Shown: positions 35,450 to 45,233 of the stretch, one piece after another | How the letters are laid out: the number at the start of each line of letters is the position of its first letter | Numbering within the stretch: position 1 is the stretch's first letter | Source: an uncultured Pseudomonadota bacterium | Lineage (GTDB): Bacteria; Pseudomonadota; Gammaproteobacteria; Steroidobacterales; Steroidobacteraceae | Assembly (NCBI GenBank): GCA_903828595.1 | Contig: CAIKMS010000008.1 | Location: forward strand, 124,001 to 188,000 | Reading direction: 5' to 3' | DNA length: 64,000 bases | Notes under the pieces: generated by a model | Databases searched by the model: none | Seen by the model: only the letters and a program-made list of their open reading frames with translations | What the model was told of the DNA's origin: nothing | Position numbers and translations under genes: made by a program

Positions 35450-37273
35450 TTAATCCAGTAGTGTCACGACGCCGCGGCCGCCATCGACGCGGAGTCGTTG
35501 TCCATCACGAATCTTGCTGGTGGCGTTGCCTGTCCCTACTACGGCGGGCAATCCGTACTCGCGCGCGACAATAGCCGCGTGACTCATTGAGCCACCGATA
35601 TCTGACACCGCAGCAGCAATCTTCTGGAAGATGGGTGCCCAGGTTGGGTTGGTGACCTGACAGACTAAAATATCGCCTTGCTTTAGGCGGCTGATTTCTT
35701 CAACCGAGCGCACCACTCGGGCGGTTCCTTCGACAACGCCGTTCGATGCCGCAAAGCCGTGAATCTCATGGCTGTCGGTGTCCGAGTCCGCGCGCAGCCA
35801 CGCATCAAGGCTTTCACGGGTAATGCCCCACAACATAACAATGGCCGGGTCATCAATGATGTCCGGTACTGGACCCAATGCGGGCGGTGACGGGTGCTTG
35901 GCCCACTCGGCAATAGCTGCACGTCGCTCAGCAACAATTTTCGGCCAATGCGAGGGTCCACGCGGATGCGAACCGGTCGACCACGCAGTCATCAAATCAA
36001 TAATGGCGCTTTCCACTTCGTAGTGGGTGAGCTGGAAGATATCTTCTTTATCCGCGAAGAATCTGTGCTCCGACAGTAAAGCACCGAACTCACGGATCTT
36101 GTTGAAGAACAGATTCGTGTACCAGTGCTCACAGTAGAATTTATGACCCTCTACATAAGGAAACACGCGGTGCGCCAGCGTGATCATTTGATCGTATGCT
36201 GCGCGCTCTTCGTCTGAACTGAGTAGCTCCCGGTAATCAGCAATCAGCTGCTTGCGCTCGGCTTGCAGTTGATCCATCGGGCGCTCCAGCGACTCACCGG
36301 CTTTCACTCGCGCGATGTAGCCAGGCAAACTGGCTAAGGGCATTGACAGGTCATCATTCCAGGAGCGGTGGTAATGATAGAAACCGTCGCCGACATTGAT
36401 GTTGAACCACGGATGACGTGAAATCTCCAGTTCCGCCAGCCACTTTTTGCCTGGTTCACCGGCGGCGGCTAGTTGCGCCATCAATTCATCGACTGAGTGA
36501 CCTTCTACGAAATAAGAGTCAATGCGTAAATCGACCGCACAACGAGCAAGGCGACGTAATTCTTCATCGGGGCGGAATATTTCAGCGTCCATTCCCGCAA
36601 CCATTCGGGCCACCGTTTGGTCGCTGATTTCCGGGAAGGCTTTCTTACAGAATCCAAAGAAAGTCAGATAAGCACCGTACCCTAGCAGCAGAAACTCGAA
36701 GTGGTGGTGCCACATCCGATAGTAACCCTCGAGGGTTTTCTGATAGGTGTCGAGAAGATAGTGATTAGACGCGACGCCCCGGCCGGAGTGTACGTGCTCA
36801 AGGGGCTCAAACTCAGGCAGCGCCGGTGCAGGTAGAGCTTGCGCTTCGCCAATCAGCGTCATCATCTTCTCTTTCCACTGCGCGTAGAGCTTTTCCCAGT
36901 TCTCGTAGTAGTAAAACGCGCGCTGCAAAAACTCTTGGGTGCGTCGGTTGATTTCCTCAGGATCCGTGACTCCGTTGCCACCGATATAGACTCGACCGTT
37001 GACGATGCGATAATCAATGCCAAGAGTAGTCGGCAGGCAATGTACGCGAGTATTCACGGAGCCTAAAGCGACGTAGGCTGCTTCGGCGGTCACCATGTCG
37101 AATGCAGACATCGGTTCCGGGAAATGCATGGAGTTATAGAACCAGAATCGCTTGTCATCCTCTGGCGTGAACTGCATGTAATACGGGTAGGCGGCTTGAG
37201 CCGCCTCAGTGCCCGGCAGCACAGCCAGTGAGCTAGGTAATGGAAAGCCCGTAGGTTTGGTCATCGAGTCCAT
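35450..37273 (-). CDS. PEP-synthase-like swivel-domain subunit (aryl phosphotransferase, Acv/Hpe-like)
   Basis: A 607-residue protein. The C-terminal 90 or so residues are a PEP-utilising swivel domain: GDILVCQVTNPTWAPIF followed by GGSMSHAAIVAREYGLPAVVG, with His565 as the phosphohistidine. The first 480 residues have no PEP-synthase TIM barrel and are rich in aromatic residues, as in the large phenylphosphate-synthase subunit. It starts at ATG 37273 behind AAGGAG. It is the first gene of the unit, with 510 bases of promoter region upstream. Expected role: relay phosphate from ATP to the 4-hydroxyl of a phenol such as acetovanillone. Confidence 0.88.
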   Translation of the reverse strand: MDSMTKPTGFPLPSSLAVLPGTEAAQAAYPYYMQFTPEDDKRFWFYNSMHFPEPMSAFDMVTAEAAYVALGSVNTRVHCLPTTLGIDYRIVNGRVYIGGNGVTDPEEINRRTQEFLQRAFYYYENWEKLYAQWKEKMMTLIGEAQALPAPALPEFEPLEHVHSGRGVASNHYLLDTYQKTLEGYYRMWHHHFEFLLLGYGAYLTFFGFCKKAFPEISDQTVARMVAGMDAEIFRPDEELRRLARCAVDLRIDSYFVEGHSVDELMAQLAAAGEPGKKWLAELEISRHPWFNINVGDGFYHYHRSWNDDLSMPLASLPGYIARVKAGESLERPMDQLQAERKQLIADYRELLSSDEERAAYDQMITLAHRVFPYVEGHKFYCEHWYTNLFFNKIREFGALLSEHRFFADKEDIFQLTHYEVESAIIDLMTAWSTGSHPRGPSHWPKIVAERRAAIAEWAKHPSPPALGPVPDIIDDPAIVMLWGITRESLDAWLRADSDTDSHEIHGFAASNGVVEGTARVVRSVEEISRLKQGDILVCQVTNPTWAPIFQKIAAAVSDIGGSMSHAAIVAREYGLPAVVGTGNATSKIRDGQRLRVDGGRGVVTLLD

Positions 37274-37783
37274 GGCAACTCCTTAAACAAGGCGAACTAA
37301 GTTAAGCCCAAGCGAGTCGTCTCATAGCGACGAAGATTCCGCCGCTTTGCGCGAGAACTCGAGAAGAGTATGCGCGCTGAGCGCGTTCCGGATTGTATAG
37401 AGGAAAGGCGTGACGATGGCAATCACGTGAGTGCGAGTGCATCGAAGAGCGTCTTCTGGCCTGTCGGCGTGAAACTGACGCCGGTGTGCATGAAACTAGT
37501 CTTCTATTTGTTTGGTTGATGGTTCTTATTCTCATATCGTATGAATGGAACCAACAACTATCGGCAGTTAGCGTTAATGCTCAACAAATGTCGAACCGAG
37601 ACGACCTAAGGCTTACCGTATATTTTGTTGCGTCGCACGAATTAGAGTTTGATCGCCTTGCATGGCGTGTCCGCTTGGGCGAACGTACGCGCTACCTACA
37701 AAAGTCTGACTTGTTGGCTCGTGCTTGCACATAATGGCGGGCCCTGCGCAGCACTGCTCGTTTGCCAATTTTAAGGAACATCC
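37274..37783. other. 510-bp divergent promoter region
   Basis: Separates the aryl-phosphorylation unit (minus) from the amidohydrolase-MDR-ligM unit (plus). Frames at 37302-37535 and 37486-37734 do not look coding. A plus-strand pair TTGGTT (37512) and TATCGT (37535), 17 bases apart, is a weak promoter that overlaps the palindrome at 37532. No regulator gene is adjacent. Confidence 0.45.
37532..37544. promoter_or_regulatory. Palindrome in the divergent promoter region
   Basis: TCATA-TCG-TATGA, perfect 5-base arms. Its position between two aromatic-catabolism units and on top of a possible -10 makes it an operator candidate. Confidence 0.35.
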
Positions 37784-38653
37784 ATGATTGATTTGGCCAC
37801 CATCCGCGCGATCGATGTTCATGTTCACGCCGAAGTTTCTTGTCATGATCCGGAAGATCCGGTCATGGGTCGATTTTTTGATGCGGCTTCCGCGTACTTC
37901 AAGGCGCCGCGAGAACGTCCCAAGATTCCAGAAATCATCGAGATCTATCGGCGCGAGAAAATTGCCTTTTGTCTCTTCACCGTCGATTGTGAGAGTAGCA
38001 TCGGTGCTAAACGGGTCAGCAACTACGAGATTGCCGATTTCGCTGCCAAAAACTCAGACGTTGTCATTCCTTTCGCATCGATCGATCCCCGTAAAGGAAA
38101 GTTGGGCGCGCGTGAAGCCCGCGACTTGGTGGAAAACCACGGTGTTCGGGGCTTTAAATTCCATGGGATTATGCAAGACATACATCCGGCCGACCGTATT
38201 GCCTATCCGATTTACGAAGTCATCGCCGAGCACAAACTTCCGGCTATTTTCCATACGGGACACTCCGGCATGGGCACCGGTATGCGCGGTGGCGGCGGGG
38301 TTCGTCTGAAATGGGGGCAGCCTATTTTGATTGATGATGTCGCGGTAGATTTTCCCGACATGAAGATCGTGCTTGCGCACCCAAGTTGGCCCTGGGTCGA
38401 TGAAAGTCTGTCCATGGCGTTGCATAAAGATAACGTGTTTATTGATCTGTCTGGTTGGAGTCCGAAGTATTTCGCGCCGCAAATTATTCGTTATGCGAAT
38501 ACACAGTTGCGTTCCAAGATGATGTTCGGCTCGGACTTTCCATTGATTCATCCGGATAAATGGATTGAGGCAGCCAAGCAGGTCGGTTTTAAGGATGAGG
38601 TGATGCCAGCCATTCTCAAAGACAATGCCGCGCGTGTACTGGGCTTGGCTTAA
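37784..38653 (+). CDS. Amidohydrolase, probable aromatic beta-ketoacid/beta-ketoacyl-CoA hydrolase
   Basis: A 289-residue amidohydrolase_2 (ACMSD-like) protein. Metal ligands: His13 and His15 (DVHVHAE), histidines in FKFHG, FHTGHSG and LAHPSW, and Asp251 in FGSDFPLIHP. It resembles proteins annotated as 4-hydroxyphenyl-beta-ketoacyl-CoA hydrolase, such as CouO of p-hydroxycinnamate catabolism in Rhodococcus. Being divergent from the phosphotransferase/carboxylase unit, it is well placed to cleave an aroylacetate to an aromatic acid and acetate. ATG is preceded by AAGGAA. The precise substrate is inferred. Confidence 0.75.
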   Translation: MIDLATIRAIDVHVHAEVSCHDPEDPVMGRFFDAASAYFKAPRERPKIPEIIEIYRREKIAFCLFTVDCESSIGAKRVSNYEIADFAAKNSDVVIPFASIDPRKGKLGAREARDLVENHGVRGFKFHGIMQDIHPADRIAYPIYEVIAEHKLPAIFHTGHSGMGTGMRGGGGVRLKWGQPILIDDVAVDFPDMKIVLAHPSWPWVDESLSMALHKDNVFIDLSGWSPKYFAPQIIRYANTQLRSKMMFGSDFPLIHPDKWIEAAKQVGFKDEVMPAILKDNAARVLGLA

Positions 38654-38759
38654 TAAGCGCCGAGTGGTGTCTTAAGGGGCAAATTTAAGTGTCGCGAATC
38701 CGAAGAATTTGGTGGCCAGTCTGATCCAGGACGGCATGAGTCATAAAGGGGTCTTTATT

Positions 38760-39797
38760 ATGAGTACGAAAAAAATGATGCGGGCGTGGCAATTGCCAGA
38801 AGGTTGCACGTCGCAAGATCAATTGACTTTAGTGGAGTTGCCCGTGCCGACGCCCGGCCCTCACGAGGTGCTGATTCGAGTTCAAGCGAACTCACTGAAT
38901 TATCGCGATCAGGCGATCGCGCGCGGCTTGTATCTGGGCGGTGCGATTAAGTCGGCAGGTGTTCCGCTATCGGATGGCGCCGGTGTGGTCGAAGCGGTGG
39001 GAGCCAACGTTACCCGTTTTGCCGTCGGTGATCGGGTTGCGGGTGCGTTTTTTCAGGGCTGGCTGGATGGCCCGCCACGCGGGGTTTTCGGTGAAGCGCT
39101 CGGTTGCCCGCCGGCACGCGGCATGCTGGCAGACTATGTCGCGCTACCTGAGAGTGGGGTCATAGCTTTAGCGCCAAGTTTAAGCTTTGAGGAAGCCTCC
39201 ACGCTGCCCTGCGCCGGTGTCACGGTTTGGAATGCCTTGATGGCCGGGCTGCGCCCGGTACAGGCCGGTCACACGGTACTTCTCATCGGCACTGGCGGTG
39301 TGTCGCTTCTCGCCTTGCGAATTGCCAAGGCTGCGGGTGCGCGCGTCATCGCGACCTCCTCCAGCGATGCCAAATTAGCCCGGGTCCGGGAATTGGGCGC
39401 TGATTTGACGCTCAATTATAAAGAGGAGTCTAACTGGGGCGCGAAAGCCGCGGAAATGGCCGGTGGTCGCATCGACCATGTGGTGGAGGTCGGCGGTTTG
39501 GGAACGTTGGCTCAATCCATCCAGGCCGTGGGCTTCGGTGGTGAAATTGCCTTGATCGGCGTGCTGTCCCGACAAGGTGAAGCCAATCCGATGCCACTAA
39601 TGGTCAAGGGTGCTGCAGTGCGCGGTATTTTCGTAGGTAGCGTGGCGATGGCGCGAGAGCTCAACGAATTTGTGGAGCAGCACACGATCCGGCCAGTTAT
39701 TGATCGAGTATTTGACTTTAATGACGCGCGGGCGGCTTACGCCTATCAAAGCTCTGGCGAGCTATTTGGCAAGGTCGTGATTGCAAACCCTGCTTAA
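38760..39797 (+). CDS. MDR-family NAD(P)-dependent oxidoreductase (quinone-oxidoreductase-like)
   Basis: A 345-residue medium-chain dehydrogenase/reductase. It has the zinc-less pattern NSLNYRDQ, a Rossmann fold at GTGGVSLLALRIAKAAGARVI and GKVVIANP near the end; no structural-zinc cysteine cluster is visible. The frame opens at 38709, but ATG 38760 with AAAGGGG upstream is preferred. It lies 106 bases after the amidohydrolase, in the same direction, and 120 bases before ligM. It may reduce or oxidise a side chain of an aromatic substrate; this is unproven. Confidence 0.85.
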   Translation: MSTKKMMRAWQLPEGCTSQDQLTLVELPVPTPGPHEVLIRVQANSLNYRDQAIARGLYLGGAIKSAGVPLSDGAGVVEAVGANVTRFAVGDRVAGAFFQGWLDGPPRGVFGEALGCPPARGMLADYVALPESGVIALAPSLSFEEASTLPCAGVTVWNALMAGLRPVQAGHTVLLIGTGGVSLLALRIAKAAGARVIATSSSDAKLARVRELGADLTLNYKEESNWGAKAAEMAGGRIDHVVEVGGLGTLAQSIQAVGFGGEIALIGVLSRQGEANPMPLMVKGAAVRGIFVGSVAMARELNEFVEQHTIRPVIDRVFDFNDARAAYAYQSSGELFGKVVIANPA

Positions 39798-39842
39798 GGG
39801 GTAGTGGTGCATTTTTAGGCGGATGTTTCGCTGAGAATCGAG

Positions 39843-41324
<1,482 letters not shown>

Positions 41325-41348
41325 GTTCTGCTGACCTTAAGAGCAGAG

Positions 41349-41379
41349 GGGCGTGACGGTTATCCGTCACGCCCTTTTT
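41349..41379 (+). terminator. Rho-independent terminator of ligM
   Basis: 11-bp stem GGGCGTGACGG / CCGTCACGCCC, loop TTAT, then five T. It starts 24 bases after the ligM stop. Confidence 0.93.
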
Positions 41380-41404
41380 CGGTGTCGCGTTGATTGCGGG
41401 TCTG

Positions 41405-41803
41405 TCAATCGCCGAAGAAGTTGAGCTCCAGCAGAATCCCGTTCGGATCTTGCATGAATATCTGTCGCAAACCGATAGCGGCGACCAGGTTTAATTGGTG
41501 ATCTAAGCCATGTTGGGTGATTCGGTCCAGCATTGAGTTGTAGCCGGTGCAGTTCAGAGCGACATGGTGTAGTGATCCGGTTAAACCGGGCGTGACTTCT
41601 CGGTCATAAGATCTAGGGCAGTCCAGGCTGTTGATATGCACGATAGCGCGGCCCGCGATGTCATACATCCATTGCGCATTGGCTGGCGTTAGCGGTGCGG
41701 GCGCATCACGTCGTTCGAGATCAAAGAGCTCCGCGTAGAAGCATGCTGTACCGTTTAGGTCGGCCGTTATGATGTTGATATGGTCAAGAGCATTGACGCG
41801 CAT
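41405..41803 (-). CDS. VOC-superfamily (glyoxalase-like) protein
   Basis: A 132-residue protein of the vicinal oxygen chelate fold. Candidate metal ligands are His8 (LDHINI), His79 or His80 (SLHHVAL) and Glu126 (LLELNFF), as in glyoxalase I and fosfomycin-resistance proteins. Type-I extradiol dioxygenases share the fold but are longer. It is divergent from a MarR gene, with a 157-base region between them that holds a palindrome. An isomerase or tautomerase role in aromatic catabolism is possible; the function is not assigned. Confidence 0.75.
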   Translation of the reverse strand: MRVNALDHINIITADLNGTACFYAELFDLERRDAPAPLTPANAQWMYDIAGRAIVHINSLDCPRSYDREVTPGLTGSLHHVALNCTGYNSMLDRITQHGLDHQLNLVAAIGLRQIFMQDPNGILLELNFFGD

Positions 41804-41869
41804 AGTGGAAGGTCCTTTTCTTATAGCGCCGCCGTATCGCGCTTATTAACTACGGGATCGAGAACAGAA

Positions 41870-41883
41870 CGTTTCGGTAAACG
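41870..41883. promoter_or_regulatory. Operator-like palindrome between VOC and MarR genes
   Basis: CGTTT-CGGT-AAACG, perfect 5-base arms in the middle of the divergent region. It is a plausible binding site for the adjacent MarR regulator. Confidence 0.4.
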
Positions 41884-41960
41884 ACGAATAACCCAGTGTA
41901 GCATTCGCCTCGCTAGCTTTCGCGGCACTCCTCAAAGTTCAAGACGGTTAGGGTGATAAT

Positions 41961-42434
41961 ATGCCGCGTAATAAAGAAGTGATGGTCATTACCACGCCAG
42001 CGGTTGCGGGTCAGCCGGAAATTGGCGAACTGCACGACGTTGTTGGATTCCACATACGTCTCGCCCATGGGGCGGTTTACCGCCATTTTTGTGAAACGTT
42101 CTCGACCCTAGGATTAACTCAGAAGCAGGTAACCGCCTTATGGCTGGTCGATGATCATCCGTCTTTGGCACAAACGGATTTGGCACAGCTGATGCGCATA
42201 GATCGGGCCACCACGATGGCTATAGTCAATCATCTCGAAGCACGGGGTTTTCTGCAGCGCGGCAAGTCACCTACCGACGCGAGAAAGCAGACATTAAACT
42301 TGACGGTGCCGGGTCGTCGCGCATTAAAAAAGGCCAAGGTTGCGATTTACAAGCATGAGAGTTGGCTGAAATCTCGATTCACGGCCGATGAAGTGCGCCT
42401 GTTGGTGCAGATGCTGGCACGTATTCACGAGTAG
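41961..42434 (+). CDS. MarR-family transcriptional regulator
   Basis: A 157-residue winged-helix regulator. The DNA-binding part runs from LTQKQVTALWLVDDHPSLAQ (about 52-71) through the recognition helix with RIDRATTMAIVNHLEARGFLQR and the basic wing KSPTDARKQTLNLT. It lies 58 bases upstream of the aromatic-acid transporter on the same strand and divergent from the VOC gene. It probably represses these and responds to an aromatic acid or its CoA ester. The ligand is unknown. Confidence 0.85.
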   Translation: MPRNKEVMVITTPAVAGQPEIGELHDVVGFHIRLAHGAVYRHFCETFSTLGLTQKQVTALWLVDDHPSLAQTDLAQLMRIDRATTMAIVNHLEARGFLQRGKSPTDARKQTLNLTVPGRRALKKAKVAIYKHESWLKSRFTADEVRLLVQMLARIHE

Positions 42435-42492
42435 TTAGGTTACGATTTGTGGTGTAGCTCACGTCTCGCATAGATAATTTCAAGGAAACCCC

Positions 42493-43800
42493 ATGAGCCA
42501 AAAGCATCCTCGAGCCATTATTGACGACGGTCTGATGAGTATTTTCCAGTGGTTCGCCATTTTGGTGACCGTGGGCTTGAATGCTATGGATGGCTTTGAC
42601 GTCCTGTCGATTAGTTTTGCAGCCCCTGGAATTGCGGCACAGTGGGGTGTAGATAAGGCGACGCTAGGCTGGGTTTTGTCGAGTGAATTGTTGGGCATGG
42701 CTCTGGGTTCAATTGTCTTAGGGGGTGTTGCCGATAAGTTCGGCCGGCGGCCGACATTGCTGGGTTGTTTGTTCGGCATGACCGCTGGCATGTGGGGTGC
42801 TGCCCACGCTGTGGGCGTGCTCGGTTTGCTGGCTTGGCGACTGATGACCGGCTTAGGAATAGGCGGTGTTTTAGCAACGATCAATGCCTTGGCTGCCGAG
42901 TTTTCTAATCGCCGGTGGCGAAGTTTGGCGATGTCCTTAATGGTGATCGGGTACCCCATAGGCGGTGTGTGCGGCGGCCTGGTCGTACAGCACCTGTTTG
43001 GATCGGGAGGCAGTTGGCGTGACGTCTTTGTTTTTGGTGCTATATCAACGGCTGTGTTTATTCCATTGACCTGGTTTCTTTTGCCTGAATCCGTCGCCTA
43101 CTTGGACAGAACGCGAGGCCCGGGTGCTCTGGCAAAAATCAACGCGACTTTGCGGCGCTTCGGACATCCCACGGTGAGCTGCTTTTTTGAGGCGAACGAG
43201 CCGGTTAGCCGTCATTCGGTGCTGGATATTTTCCGGCCGGGCCTGCTGCTGACCACGCTGTTGGTAACGCTTGCGTATTTTGCCCACATCATCAGTTTTT
43301 ACTTCGTCCTGAAGTGGGTACCCAAAATCATTGTCGATATGGGCTTTGCGGCTAAATCAGCCGCGGGAGTTCTGACGTGGCTTAACGTGGGCGGTGCGAC
43401 CGGTGGCGCGATCTTCGGGTTACTTACGCCGCGCGTTGGCTTAAGGCGGCTATTGATCATTACGCTGCTGTTCGCCTCGACGATGATCATGGTCTTTGGA
43501 CACGGGTCAGCCAGTATCGCCACCTTAACGGTGATGGTCACCATCGCCGGCTTGTTTAATAACGCGGCGATTGTCGGTTTGTACATGCTGTTTGCCACTG
43601 TATTCCCTACGCACTTGCGGGCTTTTGGCACCGGATTTGCGATTGGGCTCGGCCGTGGTGGGGCGGCGTTGGCGCCAGTGATTGCCGGTTATTTATTTCA
43701 GGCCGGCAGCACCCTTCAGACGGTGGCCGTTGTCATGGCCATGGGGTCGATCATTTCGGCGATTTCTTTACTGTTCCTAACGGTGCGGCACGCGGATTAA
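42493..43800 (+). CDS. MFS aromatic acid:H+ symporter (AAHS family)
   Basis: A 435-residue, twelve-helix inner-membrane transporter. The AAHS signature DGFD lies in the first helix (about residues 33-36), and the MFS motif GGVADKFGRRP follows helix 2. Family members such as PcaK and VanK import 4-hydroxybenzoate, protocatechuate or vanillate with protons. AAGGAAA precedes the ATG. The preceding MarR gene and the lig and pob genes nearby point to uptake of a lignin-derived aromatic acid; which one is not readable. Confidence 0.88.
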   Translation: MSQKHPRAIIDDGLMSIFQWFAILVTVGLNAMDGFDVLSISFAAPGIAAQWGVDKATLGWVLSSELLGMALGSIVLGGVADKFGRRPTLLGCLFGMTAGMWGAAHAVGVLGLLAWRLMTGLGIGGVLATINALAAEFSNRRWRSLAMSLMVIGYPIGGVCGGLVVQHLFGSGGSWRDVFVFGAISTAVFIPLTWFLLPESVAYLDRTRGPGALAKINATLRRFGHPTVSCFFEANEPVSRHSVLDIFRPGLLLTTLLVTLAYFAHIISFYFVLKWVPKIIVDMGFAAKSAAGVLTWLNVGGATGGAIFGLLTPRVGLRRLLIITLLFASTMIMVFGHGSASIATLTVMVTIAGLFNNAAIVGLYMLFATVFPTHLRAFGTGFAIGLGRGGAALAPVIAGYLFQAGSTLQTVAVVMAMGSIISAISLLFLTVRHAD

Positions 43801-43825
43801 CCGCGTGCCGACGCGTCCGGTACCT

Positions 43826-44659
43826 TTAATCGCGATTCTTGTCGTAGGTGCTAAGGCCTGGGCGGAAAGTTTTGTCGTCTAGGAACTGCTTCATGCCTTT
43901 ATGGCGACCATCGGACTTGTCGTGGAAGTTCAGGGCCTCTTGGGCCCGAATTAAATAGTCTTCGGCATTGGTGTAGGTCATTTCGCCGACTCGACGTACC
44001 GCATCCTTGGTAGCTTTAAGGGTTTCCCAGTTCTTGGCCAACAGTTTCTGCGCAATCTCACTGACTCGTCCGTGTAGTTGATCGGCCGGCACTGACTCGT
44101 TGACAAGGCCTGCGGCTGCGGCTTCGGGGCCCGTCAGATTCTCGCCCAGAAGCGCGTGGTACATGGCTTGACGCATCGGCATCAGTTCGACGGCGACTTT
44201 GGTTGCACCGCCGCCAGGCAGAATGCCCCAGTTAATTTCCGACAGGCCAAATTGAGCGTCGTCTGAACAAAAGGCCAGATCACACGAATATAACGGACCG
44301 TAGCCACCACCGAAGCACCAGCCGTTGACCATGGCAATGGTGACTTTTTGATACCAGCGCAGGCGCTCCCACCAAGTATACGCTTCGCGCTGAGCGTGGC
44401 GCGTTCCCTTCAGACCCAGGGCTTCGGTGTCACGAAAGTATTCCTTCAAATCCATACCGGCTGACCAGGCGCTACCTTCACCGCTCAGAACCAGCACACC
44501 CACATCATCGCGAAACTCTAATTCGTTCAGGACCCTAAGCATCTGTCTATTGAGCTTGGGGCTCATGCAATTGCGTTTTTCGGGGCGGTTGAATTTAACC
44601 CAAGCTATGCCATCGATGACTTGGTAGGAAACGGTGTCGACTTCGGCGCGATCGGTCAT
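43826..44659 (-). CDS. ferB: Feruloyl-CoA / p-hydroxycinnamoyl-CoA hydratase-lyase
   Basis: A 277-residue crotonase that hydrates feruloyl-CoA and splits it to vanillin and acetyl-CoA. The HCHL-specific residues are seen: Tyr74 in LKEYF and Glu141 in LSEINWGILPGGG, with the oxyanion loop GWCFGGGYGPL at 113-123. The length is that of HCHL/FerB. It is divergent from a MarR gene, the same arrangement of target and regulator functions as FerB and FerC in SYK-6. No feruloyl-CoA synthetase (ferA) is in this window. The aldehyde dehydrogenase at 46678 could oxidise the vanillin. Confidence 0.93.
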   Translation of the reverse strand: MTDRAEVDTVSYQVIDGIAWVKFNRPEKRNCMSPKLNRQMLRVLNELEFRDDVGVLVLSGEGSAWSAGMDLKEYFRDTEALGLKGTRHAQREAYTWWERLRWYQKVTIAMVNGWCFGGGYGPLYSCDLAFCSDDAQFGLSEINWGILPGGGATKVAVELMPMRQAMYHALLGENLTGPEAAAAGLVNESVPADQLHGRVSEIAQKLLAKNWETLKATKDAVRRVGEMTYTNAEDYLIRAQEALNFHDKSDGRHKGMKQFLDDKTFRPGLSTYDKNRD

Positions 44660-44744
44660 GAAAGTCTCCGGTGGTAGTGGCGTTATCAGTTTCCCATCGC
44701 AAGCTGTGGGTGACTGTGGTGCTCGATGACGAAGGGGAAGATTG

Positions 44745-44755
44745 ATATACTATAT
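44745..44755. promoter_or_regulatory. Operator/promoter palindrome between ferB and its MarR regulator
   Basis: ATATA-C-TATAT lies in the 121-base divergent region. TATACT inside it is a good -10 for the MarR gene, and the other strand gives TATAGT for ferB, so a repressor bound here would block both. Confidence 0.45.
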
Positions 44756-44780
44756 AGCATTCTAATTCTGATTGGCCGGT

Positions 44781-45221
44781 ATGACAACTCCAAAAGCTGC
44801 CTCTGTCACCGATCCTCTGGAAGCCCTTCCTGGCTATTTGTTGCGCCGCGCTGCGTTGGCGGCTGTGAATGAGCTCAACGAGCAATTAACGCCTCTGGGT
44901 CTGCGTCATGCGGATGTGGCGCTCTTAATGCTGGTGGATGCGCTGCCCAAATTGACGCAGAGTGAGGCAGGCAGGCTGTTGGATGTACAGCGCGCCAATA
45001 TGGTGGCTTTTGTCGGTCGGTTACAGCGGCGCGGCTTAATTGCCCGGGAGCGCGTCGATGGGCGCTCGTTTGCACTCGTACTCACGCCGGCGGGCAAGCG
45101 GCAGTTGGCGGCGGCTCAACAAACGGTCAAAACCTACGAGCACGCATTATTGCAACGGGTACCTAAGGCCCTGCGTCCGATGGTGATGCCGATTTTACTC
45201 GCCCTGTGGAAGGGCGAGTAA
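44781..45221 (+). CDS. MarR-family regulator, FerC-like
   Basis: A 146-residue winged-helix regulator: LRHADVALLMLVDALPKLTQ (about 39-58), the recognition helix region LLDVQRANMVAFVGRLQRRGLI, and the wing ERVDGRSFALVLT. The frame opens at a TTG at 44772, but ATG 44781 is more natural. It is divergent from the feruloyl-CoA hydratase-lyase. In SYK-6 the MarR protein FerC represses the fer genes and is released by hydroxycinnamoyl-CoAs. The same logic is likely here, by position. Confidence 0.83.
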   Translation: MTTPKAASVTDPLEALPGYLLRRAALAAVNELNEQLTPLGLRHADVALLMLVDALPKLTQSEAGRLLDVQRANMVAFVGRLQRRGLIARERVDGRSFALVLTPAGKRQLAAAQQTVKTYEHALLQRVPKALRPMVMPILLALWKGE

Positions 45222-45233
45222 AATAGCTGTCGG

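Noticed and set aside
37302..37535. 77-codon minus-strand frame in the divergent promoter region
   Set aside because: Arg/Ser-rich product with no family resemblance; overlaps the likely promoters.
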